Notes: generated by a model from the sequence alone, not told the origin. DNA of 64,000 nt from Hoeflea marina (GCF_003182275.1 NZ_QGTR01000004.1:301811-365810), one strand, 5' to 3'; positions 8,100 to 17,005 are shown, counted from the stretch's first letter. Numbers and translations: made by a program.

Positions 8100-9290
8100 G
8101 TGTCCTCCTTCATCCGATCACCGCTGGTCCTCGTTCTGGCGCTCTGGGCCGCGGGCCTTGGCGCCGCCGCGCAGTTTGCCAAGATCGTGGTGATCTTCCC
8201 CGAACTGCAGGCCCATTACGGCGAGACGGGTGCTGCCTCCGGCTATCTTGTCTCGCTGCTGTCCGTGGTCGGGATGACCCTCGGGCTGATCGCAGGAGTG
8301 TTGGCCACCCAGATCGGGGTGCGCCGGCTGCTGCTGGCGGGGCTGGTGCTCGGCGCCTTGATATCCGGCTTCCAGGCAACGCTTCCCGGCTTTGAATGGA
8401 TGCTGGCCAGCCGCTTTCTCGAGGGTCTCTCGCATCTGGCGATCGTGGTCTCCGCGCCGACGCTGATCGCGCAGCTGACGGTGCAGCGTCACCAGGGGAT
8501 GGCGCTCACCCTGTGGGGCACCTACTTCGGTGTCGCCTTCGCCACCGTGGCGCTGACCGCGCCGCCGATCCTCCGGACACTCGGTCTGGCCGGCCTGCCG
8601 GCGCTGCACGCCGTCTACATGGCGGCCTTCGCGGTGCTGCTCACAGCGCTGCTGCCCGCGCCGGACGGTCGCGACGCGCCGCCCTGGCCGTCCCTGGCGG
8701 AGATTGCCCGCCGCCATGTGGTCGTCTATTCCTCGCCCTTCATCGCCGCCCCGGCGTTGGGCTGGCTGTTCTACACGCTCACCTTCGTCTCCATGCTCGC
8801 CATCCTGCCGTCGATGGTGGAGCCCACAATGCGCCCCTTCGTTGCCGCCGCCATGCCGGTCGCCAGCATCATCTCGTCGATGACCGCCGGCAACATGCTG
8901 CTCCGGCGCCTGTCGGCGGTCGCGGTCATCATCACCGGATTCTCTGTGGCCATCGCCCTGCTCATGGTCTTCATGCTGGCCGGTCCGGATCCGTGGCTGT
9001 TCATCGCCCTGTTTGCCGCGCTCGGCCTGGTCCAGGGCGCCAGCTTCGCCGCCGTGCCCGAACTCAATGCGTCCACCGCCGATCGCGCGCTCGGCAATGG
9101 CGGCATCGCCCAGACCGGCAACATCGGCAACGCGCTCGGCACGCCCGCCATGCTCGCCATCGCCTCCACCGGGCTGGCCGCGGGCCTGCCGCTCTTCCTC
9201 ATCGGCTGCTATGCCTGCGCCATCGCCGTGCATCTGGCCATGGCGCGGAGCTGCCGGAGGGTTGCTCTCGGCCAGATCCGGCCGGATTGA
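8100..9290 (+). CDS. Major facilitator superfamily transporter
   Basis: A 396-residue protein with about twelve hydrophobic segments and MFS features: GGLA-like small-residue first helix, GVRRLLLAGLVLGAL in the loop 2-3 position and a central break near residue 195. The start is GTG at 8100 with no strong ribosome binding site. The second half contains PVASIISSMTAGNMLLRRL. Family resemblance is to CynX/NimT-like and other drug or anion transporters, but the substrate cannot be told from sequence. It stands alone between the PACE gene and a convergent SH3 protein gene. Confidence 0.8.
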   Translation: MSSFIRSPLVLVLALWAAGLGAAAQFAKIVVIFPELQAHYGETGAASGYLVSLLSVVGMTLGLIAGVLATQIGVRRLLLAGLVLGALISGFQATLPGFEWMLASRFLEGLSHLAIVVSAPTLIAQLTVQRHQGMALTLWGTYFGVAFATVALTAPPILRTLGLAGLPALHAVYMAAFAVLLTALLPAPDGRDAPPWPSLAEIARRHVVVYSSPFIAAPALGWLFYTLTFVSMLAILPSMVEPTMRPFVAAAMPVASIISSMTAGNMLLRRLSAVAVIITGFSVAIALLMVFMLAGPDPWLFIALFAALGLVQGASFAAVPELNASTADRALGNGGIAQTGNIGNALGTPAMLAIASTGLAAGLPLFLIGCYACAIAVHLAMARSCRRVALGQIRPD

Positions 9291-9327
9291 CCCACCGGAT
9301 CAGAGTTGTTCGGTCATCGCCGGTCGG

Positions 9328-9693
9328 TCACTCGGGCCAGATGTATTTGCCGCGCGCCCAGCCGAGCTGGGCGTCATTTGTCATCACCTGGCACCAGACA
9401 TTGGCGCGCTTCATCGTGTCGTACTTGACCTGCGCGCTGCCCCAGCCATCGACCCGGAACGAGATGTTGGTGACGATGTTCTTGCAGCGGCCGGTCAGGC
9501 TGATCGGCGCATTGAGCGCATAGGCGTCGATGACCTGTGAACCGGCCGAGGGCCACTTGCGGATGTTGAGCGCGTCATCGGGGGCAATCGCCGTGACCGT
9601 TCCGGCGGTGAAGGCCGACGCCACGGCCGGCGCCGGGCCGAGGCTCGCCACTGCGGCCGACACGGCCAGCAGGATGTGAATGGACTGGTTCAT
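9328..9693 (-). CDS. Exported SH3-like domain protein
   Basis: A 121-residue protein with a signal peptide (residues 1-~25, ending PAVASA), then a bacterial SH3-like domain (ALNIRKWPSAGSQVIDAY ... GWARGKYIWPE). LNIRKWPSAGSQVI matches the LNVRSGPSTSYKVI pattern of SH3b domains. Cys69 and Cys101 could form a disulfide in the periplasm. Such domains usually bind peptidoglycan or proteins; the partner is not known. It converges with the MFS gene and lies 3' of the LysR gene on the same strand. Confidence 0.72.
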   Translation of the reverse strand: MNQSIHILLAVSAAVASLGPAPAVASAFTAGTVTAIAPDDALNIRKWPSAGSQVIDAYALNAPISLTGRCKNIVTNISFRVDGWGSAQVKYDTMKRANVWCQVMTNDAQLGWARGKYIWPE

Positions 9694-9818
9694 GCTCTTG
9701 TCTCCCTGTAGTGGCGCGTCGATCTGCGCCGGTTCATGAAAGCTACATGCATCCTGCTGTCCCGCAGCTGAACCGCCGGTTCAGCCGCCGTTCACCAAAG
9801 CCGCCGGCGCGGCGGACA

Positions 9819-10724
9819 TCAATAGAGGAAGCTGCCCTCCTGGCGGAAATGCTCGAACACGGCGCGGAAATGGTCGGCCACCGCCTGCACCGGCGGCGGC
9901 GCGTCGGGCGCCACCTGCAGCAGCAGTTCGTAGGTGCCCGGATCGGGCAGGCCGCAGTCGGGTCCCAGCACCTGGATGTCCGTGCCGAGGAAACTCTGCC
10001 CCATCGGCGCTACGGCCAGATCCGACAGGATTGCCGTGCGTTGGCCCGAGGCATGCGCGGTCATGAAGGCGACCCGGTATCGGCGGCCGACCGCGTCGAG
10101 CGTGGCAATGGCGCGCTGCCGCCAGACGCAGCCCTCGTCCCACATCGACACCGGCAACGGGTCGATCATGTGCGCCTGGCCGCCCTTGGCCCCGACCCAG
10201 ACGATCCGGTCCTGCATCACCACCTCGCCCAGCTCGACCGCGTTGTCGACCACGCAGCTGACCAGAGCGATGTCGATCTGGCCGGCAGCCAGCCGCTTGC
10301 GCAGGCTTGAGGACTGGTCGATGACCACGTCGACGACCACCGAGGGATGGGTCTTGGCAAAGCGCTTGAGCACGCCCGGCAGCACCGCCTCGCCGTAGTC
10401 GCTCGGCGTGCCGATCCGCACCACGCCGCTGACGGCGGACGTGACGAAGCGCGTCACGGTCTCGCGGTTGAGCGCGATCAGCCGCCGCGCGTAACCGAGG
10501 AGTACGCTGCCGTCAGGCGTGAGCGAGACATTGCGGGCGTCGCGCGCGAACACCGACACGCCCAGATGCTCCTCGAGCCGCTTGATCTGCATCGACACCG
10601 CCGAAGGCGTGCGGAAGACGCGGGCGGCGGCAGTCGTGAAGCTGCCGGTCTCGGCAATGGCAACGAAACTGCGCAGCAATTCGGGGTCCAGCATGGGCAC
10701 GGGATGGGCGAGCGGAGCGTTCAT
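9819..10724 (-). CDS. LysR family transcriptional regulator
   Basis: A 301-residue regulator. Residues ~13-72 form the winged HTH (LLRSFVAIAETGSFTTAAA ... SAVSMQIKRLEEHLGVSVF), followed by a linker helix and a substrate-binding domain from about residue 100 (VRIGTPSDYGEAVLPGVLKR). It resembles the LrhA/HdfR-type branch. It is divergent from a DUF1127 gene, an arrangement I recall as common in rhizobia, and probably regulates that gene and itself through the shared 113-base interval. Confidence 0.88.
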   Translation of the reverse strand: MNAPLAHPVPMLDPELLRSFVAIAETGSFTTAAARVFRTPSAVSMQIKRLEEHLGVSVFARDARNVSLTPDGSVLLGYARRLIALNRETVTRFVTSAVSGVVRIGTPSDYGEAVLPGVLKRFAKTHPSVVVDVVIDQSSSLRKRLAAGQIDIALVSCVVDNAVELGEVVMQDRIVWVGAKGGQAHMIDPLPVSMWDEGCVWRQRAIATLDAVGRRYRVAFMTAHASGQRTAILSDLAVAPMGQSFLGTDIQVLGPDCGLPDPGTYELLLQVAPDAPPPVQAVADHFRAVFEHFRQEGSFLY

Positions 10725-10751
10725 GGCATCAATTCCGTTGATCTAAGGTGT

Positions 10752-10773
10752 CAATTCATTTCGTTTGATTGAA
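10752..10773 (+). promoter_or_regulatory. Candidate LysR site in the divergent promoter
   Basis: ATTCAT and TTGAAT form an imperfect T-N11-A-type dyad in an AT-rich stretch between the LysR and DUF1127 genes, the expected place for an autoregulatory LysR box. Confidence 0.35.
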
Positions 10774-10837
10774 TGATGCCCATCAATGATGCTGTTGTCA
10801 ATCCGGATTGTCCGGGCAACCAGAGAAGGAGAGAACC

Positions 10838-11038
10838 ATGCTTCTGACCCAGCGCATCATCGATTACGCCCAGCGTTACCGCATGAACCGCGAACGCCGC
10901 CGGCTGGAGGAAATCCTCTCGTCCATGCCCCAGGGCGTGCGCAAGGATCTCGGCTGGCCGACTCCGGTCGACCTCGGCCCAGACACCAGTTGCAAACGCC
11001 GCGGCGTTCCCGGCGCATCCGGCCGTCGGCTGGCATGA
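10838..11038 (+). CDS. DUF1127 domain small protein
   Basis: A 66-residue basic protein. ATG 10838 is preceded by AAGGAGA, so it was chosen over an upstream start at 10808. The central RRRLEEILSSMPQGVRKDLGWP fits the DUF1127 (YjiS-like) pattern, in which a short Arg-rich helix precedes 'L..M....L.DLGL'. In Agrobacterium and Rhodobacter, DUF1127 proteins are reported to act in RNA turnover and in phosphate or carbon metabolism; no function can be read here. It is divergent from a LysR gene and followed by a strong hairpin. Confidence 0.75.
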   Translation: MLLTQRIIDYAQRYRMNRERRRLEEILSSMPQGVRKDLGWPTPVDLGPDTSCKRRGVPGASGRRLA

Positions 11039-11056
11039 GGATGAACCTCGCCTTGC

Positions 11057-11083
11057 ACGGACGCGGTCAATCCCCGCGTCCGT
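11057..11083 (+). terminator. Hairpin after the DUF1127 gene
   Basis: ACGGACGCGG and CCGCGTCCGT make a perfect 10-bp stem with a seven-base loop, 18 bases after the stop codon. No T run follows, but position and stability suggest the gene's terminator. Confidence 0.6.
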
Positions 11084-11113
11084 CAGGCCAGGGCACGCGG
11101 CCTGCCTAAAAGT

Positions 11114-11131
11114 GAGGCATCTGGATGCCTC
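11114..11131 (+). promoter_or_regulatory. Inverted repeat upstream of the GlxA-type regulator
   Basis: GAGGCAT-CTGG-ATGCCTC is a perfect 7-bp-arm dyad about 110 bases before the regulator's start. It could be a second terminator element for the upstream gene or an operator in the regulator's promoter. Confidence 0.35.
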
Positions 11132-11238
11132 GCCAGCTTTAATTCATGTCGCAATCAGTCTGCGATGCAGATTTCCGGTGACATCTTCAACAATTTATGC
11201 CCTGAATGCGACATCACCGTCATCGACAGGGTTTGCGA

Positions 11239-12240
11239 ATGCAGTCCGCGCACAAAGTCAAACGTTCGATCGTTTTCTATCTGGTACCGGAATTCTCGAT
11301 GATCGCCTTCGCCATGGCGGTGGAGCCGCTTCGGCTTGCCAATCGCATGCTCGGCTTCGAGTGTTACCGCTGGCGGCTTGCCTCCTATGACGGCCAGCCG
11401 GTCTCGGCTTCCAACCATGTCAGCATCGCCGCCGACACGTCGCTGGCCGACGAGCGCCGCAACATGGGCGGCGAACAGCGACCAAACATGGTCTTTGTCT
11501 GCTCCGGCGTGAATGTCGAGAAATTCTCCAACAAGTCGGTGCTGGCCTGGCTGCGCGAGGAGCACAACCGCGGCGTCTCCGTCGGCGGCCTGTGCACCGG
11601 CGCCCACATCCTGGCGCTGGCAGGCCTGCTGTCGGGCAAACGCTGCGCCATCCACTGGGAGAACCTGCCGGGCTTTTCCGAGGCGTTTCCAAAGGCCGAT
11701 GTCTATGCCGATCTCTACGAGATCGACGGCACTATCCACACCTGCGCCGGCGGCACCGCGGCCCTCGACATGATGCTGAGCCTCATCGGCCAGGACCATG
11801 ACGAACATCTGGTCAACCGCATCTGCGAGATGGCGCTCACGGATCGCGTCCGCAACGCCCAGGACCGCCAGCGGCTGCCATTGCGCGCCCGTCTCGGCGT
11901 CCAGAACTCCAAGGTGCTGTCGATCATCGAACTGATGGAGGCCCATCTCTCAGAGCCGCTGTCGCTCATCGAGATCGCCGACGGGGCCGACCTGTCGCGC
12001 CGTCAGATCGAGCGACTGTTCCGGCAGGAAATGGGCCGTTCGCCCGCGCGCTACTATCTCGAGATCCGGCTCGACCGGGCGAGGCACCTTCTCATCCAGT
12101 CATCGATGCCTGTGGTGGAGGTGGCCGTTGCCTGCGGCTTCGTGTCGGCGTCGCATTTCTCCAAATGCTACCGCGAACTCTACAGCCGTTCGCCGCAGCA
12201 GGAGCGCGCCGACCGCAAGCAGTATCTCGTCGCGGCCTGA
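11239..12240 (+). CDS. GlxA family AraC-type regulator (DJ-1/PfpI domain plus AraC HTH)
   Basis: A 333-residue regulator. Residues ~8-190 are a DJ-1/PfpI-like domain (SIVFYLVPEFSMIAFAMA; VSVGGLCTGAHILALAGLL, with Cys119 at the nucleophile-elbow position). Residues ~225-330 hold two AraC HTH motifs (LSLIEIADGADLSRRQIERL and VVEVAVACGFVSASHFSKCY). I prefer ATG 11239; ATG 11206 is an in-frame alternative. The N-terminal signature is shared with GbdR and CdhR, regulators of glycine betaine and carnitine catabolism. Given the corrinoid C1 module 5 kb away, a link to methylated amines is attractive but unproven. Confidence 0.85.
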   Translation: MQSAHKVKRSIVFYLVPEFSMIAFAMAVEPLRLANRMLGFECYRWRLASYDGQPVSASNHVSIAADTSLADERRNMGGEQRPNMVFVCSGVNVEKFSNKSVLAWLREEHNRGVSVGGLCTGAHILALAGLLSGKRCAIHWENLPGFSEAFPKADVYADLYEIDGTIHTCAGGTAALDMMLSLIGQDHDEHLVNRICEMALTDRVRNAQDRQRLPLRARLGVQNSKVLSIIELMEAHLSEPLSLIEIADGADLSRRQIERLFRQEMGRSPARYYLEIRLDRARHLLIQSSMPVVEVAVACGFVSASHFSKCYRELYSRSPQQERADRKQYLVAA

Positions 12241-12303
12241 GCGCAACCAACGGCGCGGGAACCTGAAACCGGATGACTTGGCCGGCCCCGGCAGGCTGGT
12301 CCG

Positions 12304-13194
12304 TCAGGCGGAGAGGACGGCCGGCGTCAGCGCCGCAACTGCCTTCCGCAGCGCTTCCATCTTCACCATGATGCCGATGTTCTGGGCGATGCGACACTGG
12401 AACTCCTCCTGGACGAAGGGGCGGTAGAGAAAATCGCTCGCCCCCGCCTTCAGAAAGCTTGCCGACAGCGCCGGGTCCGTGGAGTTGGAGATGCCGATGA
12501 TGCGCAGCGCGTCGTCCGAATAGAGCCGACGCAGCTTCCGCGTCAGTTGATAGCCGTCCATGTCGCCCATGTGATAGTCGGTCAGCACCAGCCTGATCTC
12601 CGGATCGGACCGGACCGCATCGAGCGCCTCCTCGCCGGAGGCGGCTTCGATGATCTGGAACTTCTGCGCCCGCAGCATCGAGGACAGAATGCTGCGCTGG
12701 GTCTTCGAATCATCGACCACGAGAATCCGGAAAGCGCGGTTGGAGATGATGCGGCTGACCGCGGCGGCGATCTCGTCGAAAGCCCGGTCATTGTCCTTGA
12801 TGACGTAGTCGAGCACGTTCTTCTTCAGAATGCTCTCGCGGGTATGGAAGTCGAATTTCCCCGTGAACACGATGGTTGGCAGATCGATTTGCAGCGCATA
12901 ATCGAGTGCCTCGCAGTGGGGCGAATCGGGCAGGTTGAGGTCCGTGACCGCGAGATAGAAGCCATGGTCGGCGTCGGCCGCCGCTTTCTTCATGTCCGCC
13001 AGCGACGCGCAGGTCACGACATCGACGCCGAGATCCATCTCGAAACGATATTTCAGCGCGGAGGTGAACATACGCGAATCCTCCACGATCAGCACGCGCA
13101 GGCGTTCGGCGGCGACTGCAGCGCCCGCGGCATTGTCCCCCGGAGCATCGGCCCCTGCGGCATTGTCCATCTTCTGTTTCAGCGCTAGAGGCAC
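12304..13194 (-). CDS. Tandem-receiver (REC-REC) response regulator
   Basis: About 296 residues, two CheY-like receiver domains and no output domain. REC1 starts at VLIVEDSRMF and has a phosphorylatable Asp near residue 85 (AVTDLNLPD). REC2 starts at ILVVDDSKTQ with Asp in LTDYHMGDMDG. The conserved Lys near the end of REC2 is Arg (FLYRPF instead of TKP), so its phosphorylation switch may differ. I chose GTG 13194 because AGGAG lies 8 bases upstream; ATG 13170 is an alternative. It follows and resembles the next gene upstream, so the two are paralogs, probably adaptors in a signalling pathway whose kinase lies elsewhere. Confidence 0.82.
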   Translation of the reverse strand: MPLALKQKMDNAAGADAPGDNAAGAAVAAERLRVLIVEDSRMFTSALKYRFEMDLGVDVVTCASLADMKKAAADADHGFYLAVTDLNLPDSPHCEALDYALQIDLPTIVFTGKFDFHTRESILKKNVLDYVIKDNDRAFDEIAAAVSRIISNRAFRILVVDDSKTQRSILSSMLRAQKFQIIEAASGEEALDAVRSDPEIRLVLTDYHMGDMDGYQLTRKLRRLYSDDALRIIGISNSTDPALSASFLKAGASDFLYRPFVQEEFQCRIAQNIGIMVKMEALRKAVAALTPAVLSA

Positions 13195-13256
13195 GTCAGC
13201 CACTCCTGTTGTGCATGTGCCGGCCCGGGACGGCCGAGAGCGATGTCGCGCACTGG

Positions 13257-14102
13257 TCAGGCGACCTTGTTGGCGCCGCTGATCCCGCCCCATCGCCGCG
13301 CCGCCTTGATCTGATCCAGCGTGTCAAGGTTCTGGTTGACGCGGCAGTAGAATTCCTCGTCCACATACGGCCTGAGCATGAAATCATTTCCGCCGGCTTT
13401 CAGGAAGCGGGCGGACAGCAGGCGGTTGTCGGAGGATGAAACCCCGATGATGCGCAGCTCGTGGCTGCCGCGCACCGTGCGCAGGCGCCGCGTCAGCTCG
13501 AAACCGTCGATATCGGGCATGTTGTAGTCGGTGATGACCAGGCCGATATCCGGCGACGCCTTCAGGATTTCCAGCGCCTCTCCGCCGCTGGCTGCGGCGC
13601 TCACCTTGAAATTGAACCGTTCGAGCCGGCTGCGCAGCAGCGCTCTTGCGGTCGGGCTGTCATCGACGATGAGAACATGGTGGCGGTGATTGGTGAGGAA
13701 GCGGCACACGGACTCGGCAAGCAGGTCGATGGCGAGCGTGCTGTCCTTGATGACGTAGTCGACGATGTCGCGCGCCAGGATGCCCTCGCGCGTCTTTTCG
13801 TGGAAGGTGCCGGTGAAGACGATGATCGGGATCGACAGTTCGGCCAGGTAATTGAGCGCCTCGCCGTTCTCGGCGCCCGGCAGGTTGATGTTCGAGATCG
13901 CCAGGGTGATCGGTTTGCTGCCATACTCGAAGGCAAGCTGGATCTGTTCGAAGTTCCGGCAGACCTCGATGTCGATATCGAAAAGCTCCTTGAACTTCTG
14001 GCCAATCATGGATGTGAAGAAGTTGGAGTCTTCGGCAACCAGAATACGGTGTTCTCCGAGAGAACCGCCGGTATATTGCATTCCCGATATGCCAATGAAC
14101 AT
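13257..14102 (-). CDS. Tandem-receiver protein with degenerate first receiver
   Basis: A 281-residue REC-REC protein, paralogous to its downstream neighbour. REC1 (RILVAEDSNFFTSMI) keeps the acidic pair Glu24/Asp25, but the phospho-acceptor position is Asn71 (LAISNINLPG), so REC1 should not be phosphorylated. REC2 (VLIVDDSPTARAL) has Asp192 in ITDYNMPDIDG, with Arg in place of the switch Lys (MLRPY). No output domain follows. The two genes lie 62 bases apart on the same strand and are probably co-transcribed. Inference: REC1 is a constitutive docking module and REC2 the signalling half. Confidence 0.83.
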   Translation of the reverse strand: MFIGISGMQYTGGSLGEHRILVAEDSNFFTSMIGQKFKELFDIDIEVCRNFEQIQLAFEYGSKPITLAISNINLPGAENGEALNYLAELSIPIIVFTGTFHEKTREGILARDIVDYVIKDSTLAIDLLAESVCRFLTNHRHHVLIVDDSPTARALLRSRLERFNFKVSAAASGGEALEILKASPDIGLVITDYNMPDIDGFELTRRLRTVRGSHELRIIGVSSSDNRLLSARFLKAGGNDFMLRPYVDEEFYCRVNQNLDTLDQIKAARRWGGISGANKVA

Positions 14103-14256
14103 GGGCGCCCCTCTATTGTTGAGTAAGGCTAATCACGGCTCCATTCAATTTTTGGTTAACGTTTGGCCCAGCATCTGGCCGTTGGCGCACCGCCCGCGCA
14201 ATCAGCGCCCGGTCTGCGGTACAGCGCCAAGGAATGCGGCGGATCGACCGGCAGTG

Positions 14257-15066
14257 CTATTGCGCGTCCAACATCCACTGCCGCTGTTTCCAGATCTTTT
14301 CTCCGACCATGCAGTCGGAGGGCACCTCCGCGCTTGCGGGGACCACCAGCGACTTGGGCGGCGCGGCGCCGCCGATCTCTTGCACCAGCTTGCGCCGGAT
14401 CGCCTCGGGGAACTGCTCCCAGGTATTGACGGGCACCAGGAAACTGCCCGGACCGCCTATGACGCAATCGGCGTAGTAGCTGTCCAGCGCCCCGATGTTG
14501 AAGGCGGCGCCGTAGCCGCCCTGGGTCATGAGCGGCAGCCCGTTGATGACGATGCGCTGGTCCAGTGCCTTCTGGCGGGCCTCGACCACGGGGCCACCCT
14601 GATTGTTGGGACCGTCGCCCGAGATGTCGATGACCTTGCGAAAGCCCTGGTAGGGCGGGTCGGCAAGCAGGTCGACGCCGTGGTTGATCGCCCCGGAAAT
14701 CGATGTCCGGCTCTGGCCATAGGTAGGGGCGGCCCGGATGATGTCCGACAGCCTGTCGGCATCCGCCTGGTTTTCCACCAGCGTCCAGCCGAACACCTCG
14801 CGCTGGTTGTAGTCAGCCGCCCATTCGAACATGGTCACGGCAATGCGGCCATAGGCGCCCTGGCCGACGGCTCGGATCACATCCGGATGGTTGATGGCCG
14901 CGGCATAGCCCTCGCGCTGGATCCGCAACTCGTCCGGCGACATCGAGCGCGATACGTCGATGGCCAGCACCAGCGTGACGTCGACGTCTTCGGCACGGGC
15001 GTCGTCCTTCAGTCCCAGCCCGAGGGCCGCGGCGAGAATGAGCGAAAGGGCGCCAGACTTCGTCAT
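14257..15066 (-). CDS. Exported DUF1194 (von Willebrand A-like) protein
   Basis: About 269 residues. MTKSGALSLILAAALGLGL is a signal peptide, with cleavage near DARA. Then comes a vWA-like fold with a DxSxS metal site (Asp37, Ser39, Ser41 in VLAIDVSRSMSPDE) and a later ISGDGPNNQGG loop that supplies further MIDAS-type residues. These match DUF1194 (PF06707), widespread in alphaproteobacteria and without a known function. ATG 15090 is an alternative start. A periplasmic metal-dependent adhesion or chaperone role is possible by fold only. Confidence 0.82.
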   Translation of the reverse strand: MTKSGALSLILAAALGLGLKDDARAEDVDVTLVLAIDVSRSMSPDELRIQREGYAAAINHPDVIRAVGQGAYGRIAVTMFEWAADYNQREVFGWTLVENQADADRLSDIIRAAPTYGQSRTSISGAINHGVDLLADPPYQGFRKVIDISGDGPNNQGGPVVEARQKALDQRIVINGLPLMTQGGYGAAFNIGALDSYYADCVIGGPGSFLVPVNTWEQFPEAIRRKLVQEIGGAAPPKSLVVPASAEVPSDCMVGEKIWKQRQWMLDAQ

Positions 15067-15174
15067 GGGACAAATCATAACCAGGATCATGGCAATTAAC
15101 AGGCGCCGGCCGGCGAATGCCGTTCAACATTCCGTCAGCAGGATCGCCGGGCGGGCGACGGGTCGCCGGCATGG

Positions 15175-16182
15175 TCACGCCAGCCAGGACCGCATCTGCT
15201 CGCCGGTCAGATTGCCTCCGCACAGGATTGTCGCCACTCTTTTGCCTCGGAACCGCTCCGGATGCGACAGGATGGCCGCCAGCCCGGCGGCTCCCGACGG
15301 CTCGGCCACCAGCCCGGCTGTCTGATGAAACAGCCGCATGGCCTCGATCAGCGACCCATCCGTCACCAGGTGCACGTCGTCGACCAGCCCGGCCATGTCC
15401 GCGACCGCTTCCGCGATCGGAACCCGGACGCCAATTCCGTCGGCAATCGTCGAGACGGTGGCGGGAAACACCAGCTTTCCGGTGCGCCAGGACTTCTCCA
15501 TCGCATCGGCGCCCTCGGCCTGCACGCCGATGATCTCGATGTCCGGCCGCACCGCCCTGGCCCAGCGGGCGATGCCGGTCAGCATGGCGCCGTTCCCCAG
15601 GGGCACGACGATGCAGTCGGGGATGTCCGGTCCGGCCATCAGTTCCAGCGCCATGGTGCCTGCGCCTTCCGAGGCCTCCGGTGCCAGCCCGTCGGCCAGC
15701 ATCAGCGCCCCGCTGCGGTGGGCAAAATCCTCCGCGCGCAGCTTTGCGGCGTCAAAATCCTCGCCACCAAGCCGCATCTCGGCGCCGAGCGCGCGCATGC
15801 GCTCGACCTTGAGGGCATTTGCGTTCGCAGACGCATAGAGCAGCAGCGGCAGCCCTGCGGAGCGACAGGCATAAGCCAGTGCCTGTCCCCAGTTGCCGGC
15901 GCTCGCCGCCACCAGCCGCCGCCCCTCGGCGTCGCCCCGCGCCAGCAGTTCGCGGATCAGGAAGGAAGCCCCTCGCCCCTTGAAGCTGCGGATCGGATTG
16001 GCGGTTTCCAGCTTCAGCGTCAGCCGGCAGCCGACGGCGGCGCTCAGCGCCTCGCATTCGTACTGCGGCGATCCCAGAAACACCGGGTCGATGACGTCCA
16101 TGGCGCGGCGGATGTTGGCCAGCGAGAGGCGATGGACGGGATGGGCGTCGAAGGGAAGATCAGGCGAAAGGGCTGGGTTCAT
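15175..16182 (-). CDS. PLP-dependent threonine/serine dehydratase-family enzyme
   Basis: A 335-residue fold-type II PLP enzyme. The Schiff-base Lys is Lys68 (NPIRSFKGRGASF), the substrate-binding loop is AASAGNWGQALAYA, and the PLP phosphate loop is a Gly-rich PLGNGAMLTG. I chose ATG 16182 because TAGGAG precedes it; a longer frame starts at 16239. There is no C-terminal ACT regulatory domain, so it is a catabolic-type threonine/serine dehydratase, 3-hydroxyaspartate dehydratase or diaminopropionate lyase-like enzyme rather than biosynthetic IlvA. The divergent Lrp gene suggests control by its amino acid substrate. Confidence 0.8.
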   Translation of the reverse strand: MNPALSPDLPFDAHPVHRLSLANIRRAMDVIDPVFLGSPQYECEALSAAVGCRLTLKLETANPIRSFKGRGASFLIRELLARGDAEGRRLVAASAGNWGQALAYACRSAGLPLLLYASANANALKVERMRALGAEMRLGGEDFDAAKLRAEDFAHRSGALMLADGLAPEASEGAGTMALELMAGPDIPDCIVVPLGNGAMLTGIARWARAVRPDIEIIGVQAEGADAMEKSWRTGKLVFPATVSTIADGIGVRVPIAEAVADMAGLVDDVHLVTDGSLIEAMRLFHQTAGLVAEPSGAAGLAAILSHPERFRGKRVATILCGGNLTGEQMRSWLA

Positions 16183-16281
16183 GGCTTGGCTCCTACCGAA
16201 AGCCAAAGCGTAGAGCGCTTGCTTGGGTTTTTCATCCAATTGTGCTACACATGACGGATTGTTTGCCCACGGAGAGCGCCA

Positions 16282-16758
16282 ATGCCGGAAAATATCCCGA
16301 TCGATGCCGCTGACAGGAAGCTCATCTCGCTGCTGCAGGACGATGCCAGGCGGACCATCGAGGCGCTGGCACAGGCCTGCGGCCTTTCCGCCTCCGCCAC
16401 CCAGCGCCGCCTGCAGCGGCTTCGCGATTCAAAGGTGATCAGCGGCGAGATCGCGGTGATCGATCCGAAAAGGCTGGGAACACGCATCACACTGCTGGTC
16501 GAACTCGAACTGGAGCGCGACCGCCCGGAGTTGATGCCGGCGCTTCAGGACTGGATCGCGGCCACGGACTCCGTGCAGCAGGCCTGGCAGATCACCGGTC
16601 GCGGTGATCTTCTGCTGGTGGTGGTCACGCGATCGATCGAGGAGTTCGACGGACTGGCGGAGCGGATGATGGAAGACAACCGCAACATCCGCAAATTCAC
16701 CACCAGCGTGGCGCTGAAGACGCTCAAGCGCGGCCTGCGCGTTCCCGTAGGCGACTGA
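16282..16758 (+). CDS. Lrp/AsnC family transcriptional regulator
   Basis: A 158-residue regulator with an N-terminal HTH (LISLLQDDARRTIEALAQACGL then SASATQRRLQRL) and a C-terminal RAM/ligand domain (QQAWQITGRGDLLLVVV). It is divergent from the PLP-dependent dehydratase gene with a 99-base shared promoter. The usual role of such pairs is induction of the enzyme by its amino acid substrate. Confidence 0.88.
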   Translation: MPENIPIDAADRKLISLLQDDARRTIEALAQACGLSASATQRRLQRLRDSKVISGEIAVIDPKRLGTRITLLVELELERDRPELMPALQDWIAATDSVQQAWQITGRGDLLLVVVTRSIEEFDGLAERMMEDNRNIRKFTTSVALKTLKRGLRVPVGD

Positions 16759-16898
16759 CGCATGACCGCGGCGGGCGCCGGAGGTGCCCGATCCTTGCGA
16801 AGCGAGCCGTCTCTGCGGCGAATGTCGGACGGCCCTGATGGCCGGACCCGCGTGCCATTCATTGGCCGCCGTGCAGGGAGGCCGGCGCCCTGCCCTCG

Positions 16899-16997
16899 GA
16901 GCGCTTCTGCTTTTCATTGAATCGCAGAAGCGCTCGAAGCCTTTGATGTGTCGCGGTGTCCTGTGACGAAGTGAAGTTCACCTTCGTCTGGCAATGC
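16899..16997 (-). repeat. Dispersed ~99-bp double-palindrome repeat, copy 1
   Basis: GAGCGCTTCTGC (16899-16910) and GCAGAAGCGCTC (16924-16935) form a perfect 12-bp stem. The second dyad (GACGAAGTGAA ... TTCACCTTCGTC) carries an extra C here. The element ends 9 bases from the stop of the small exported protein gene and matches copies at 41713 and 43561. No ORF in it is convincing. Confidence 0.85.
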
Positions 16998-17005
16998 ACC
17001 AGGGG

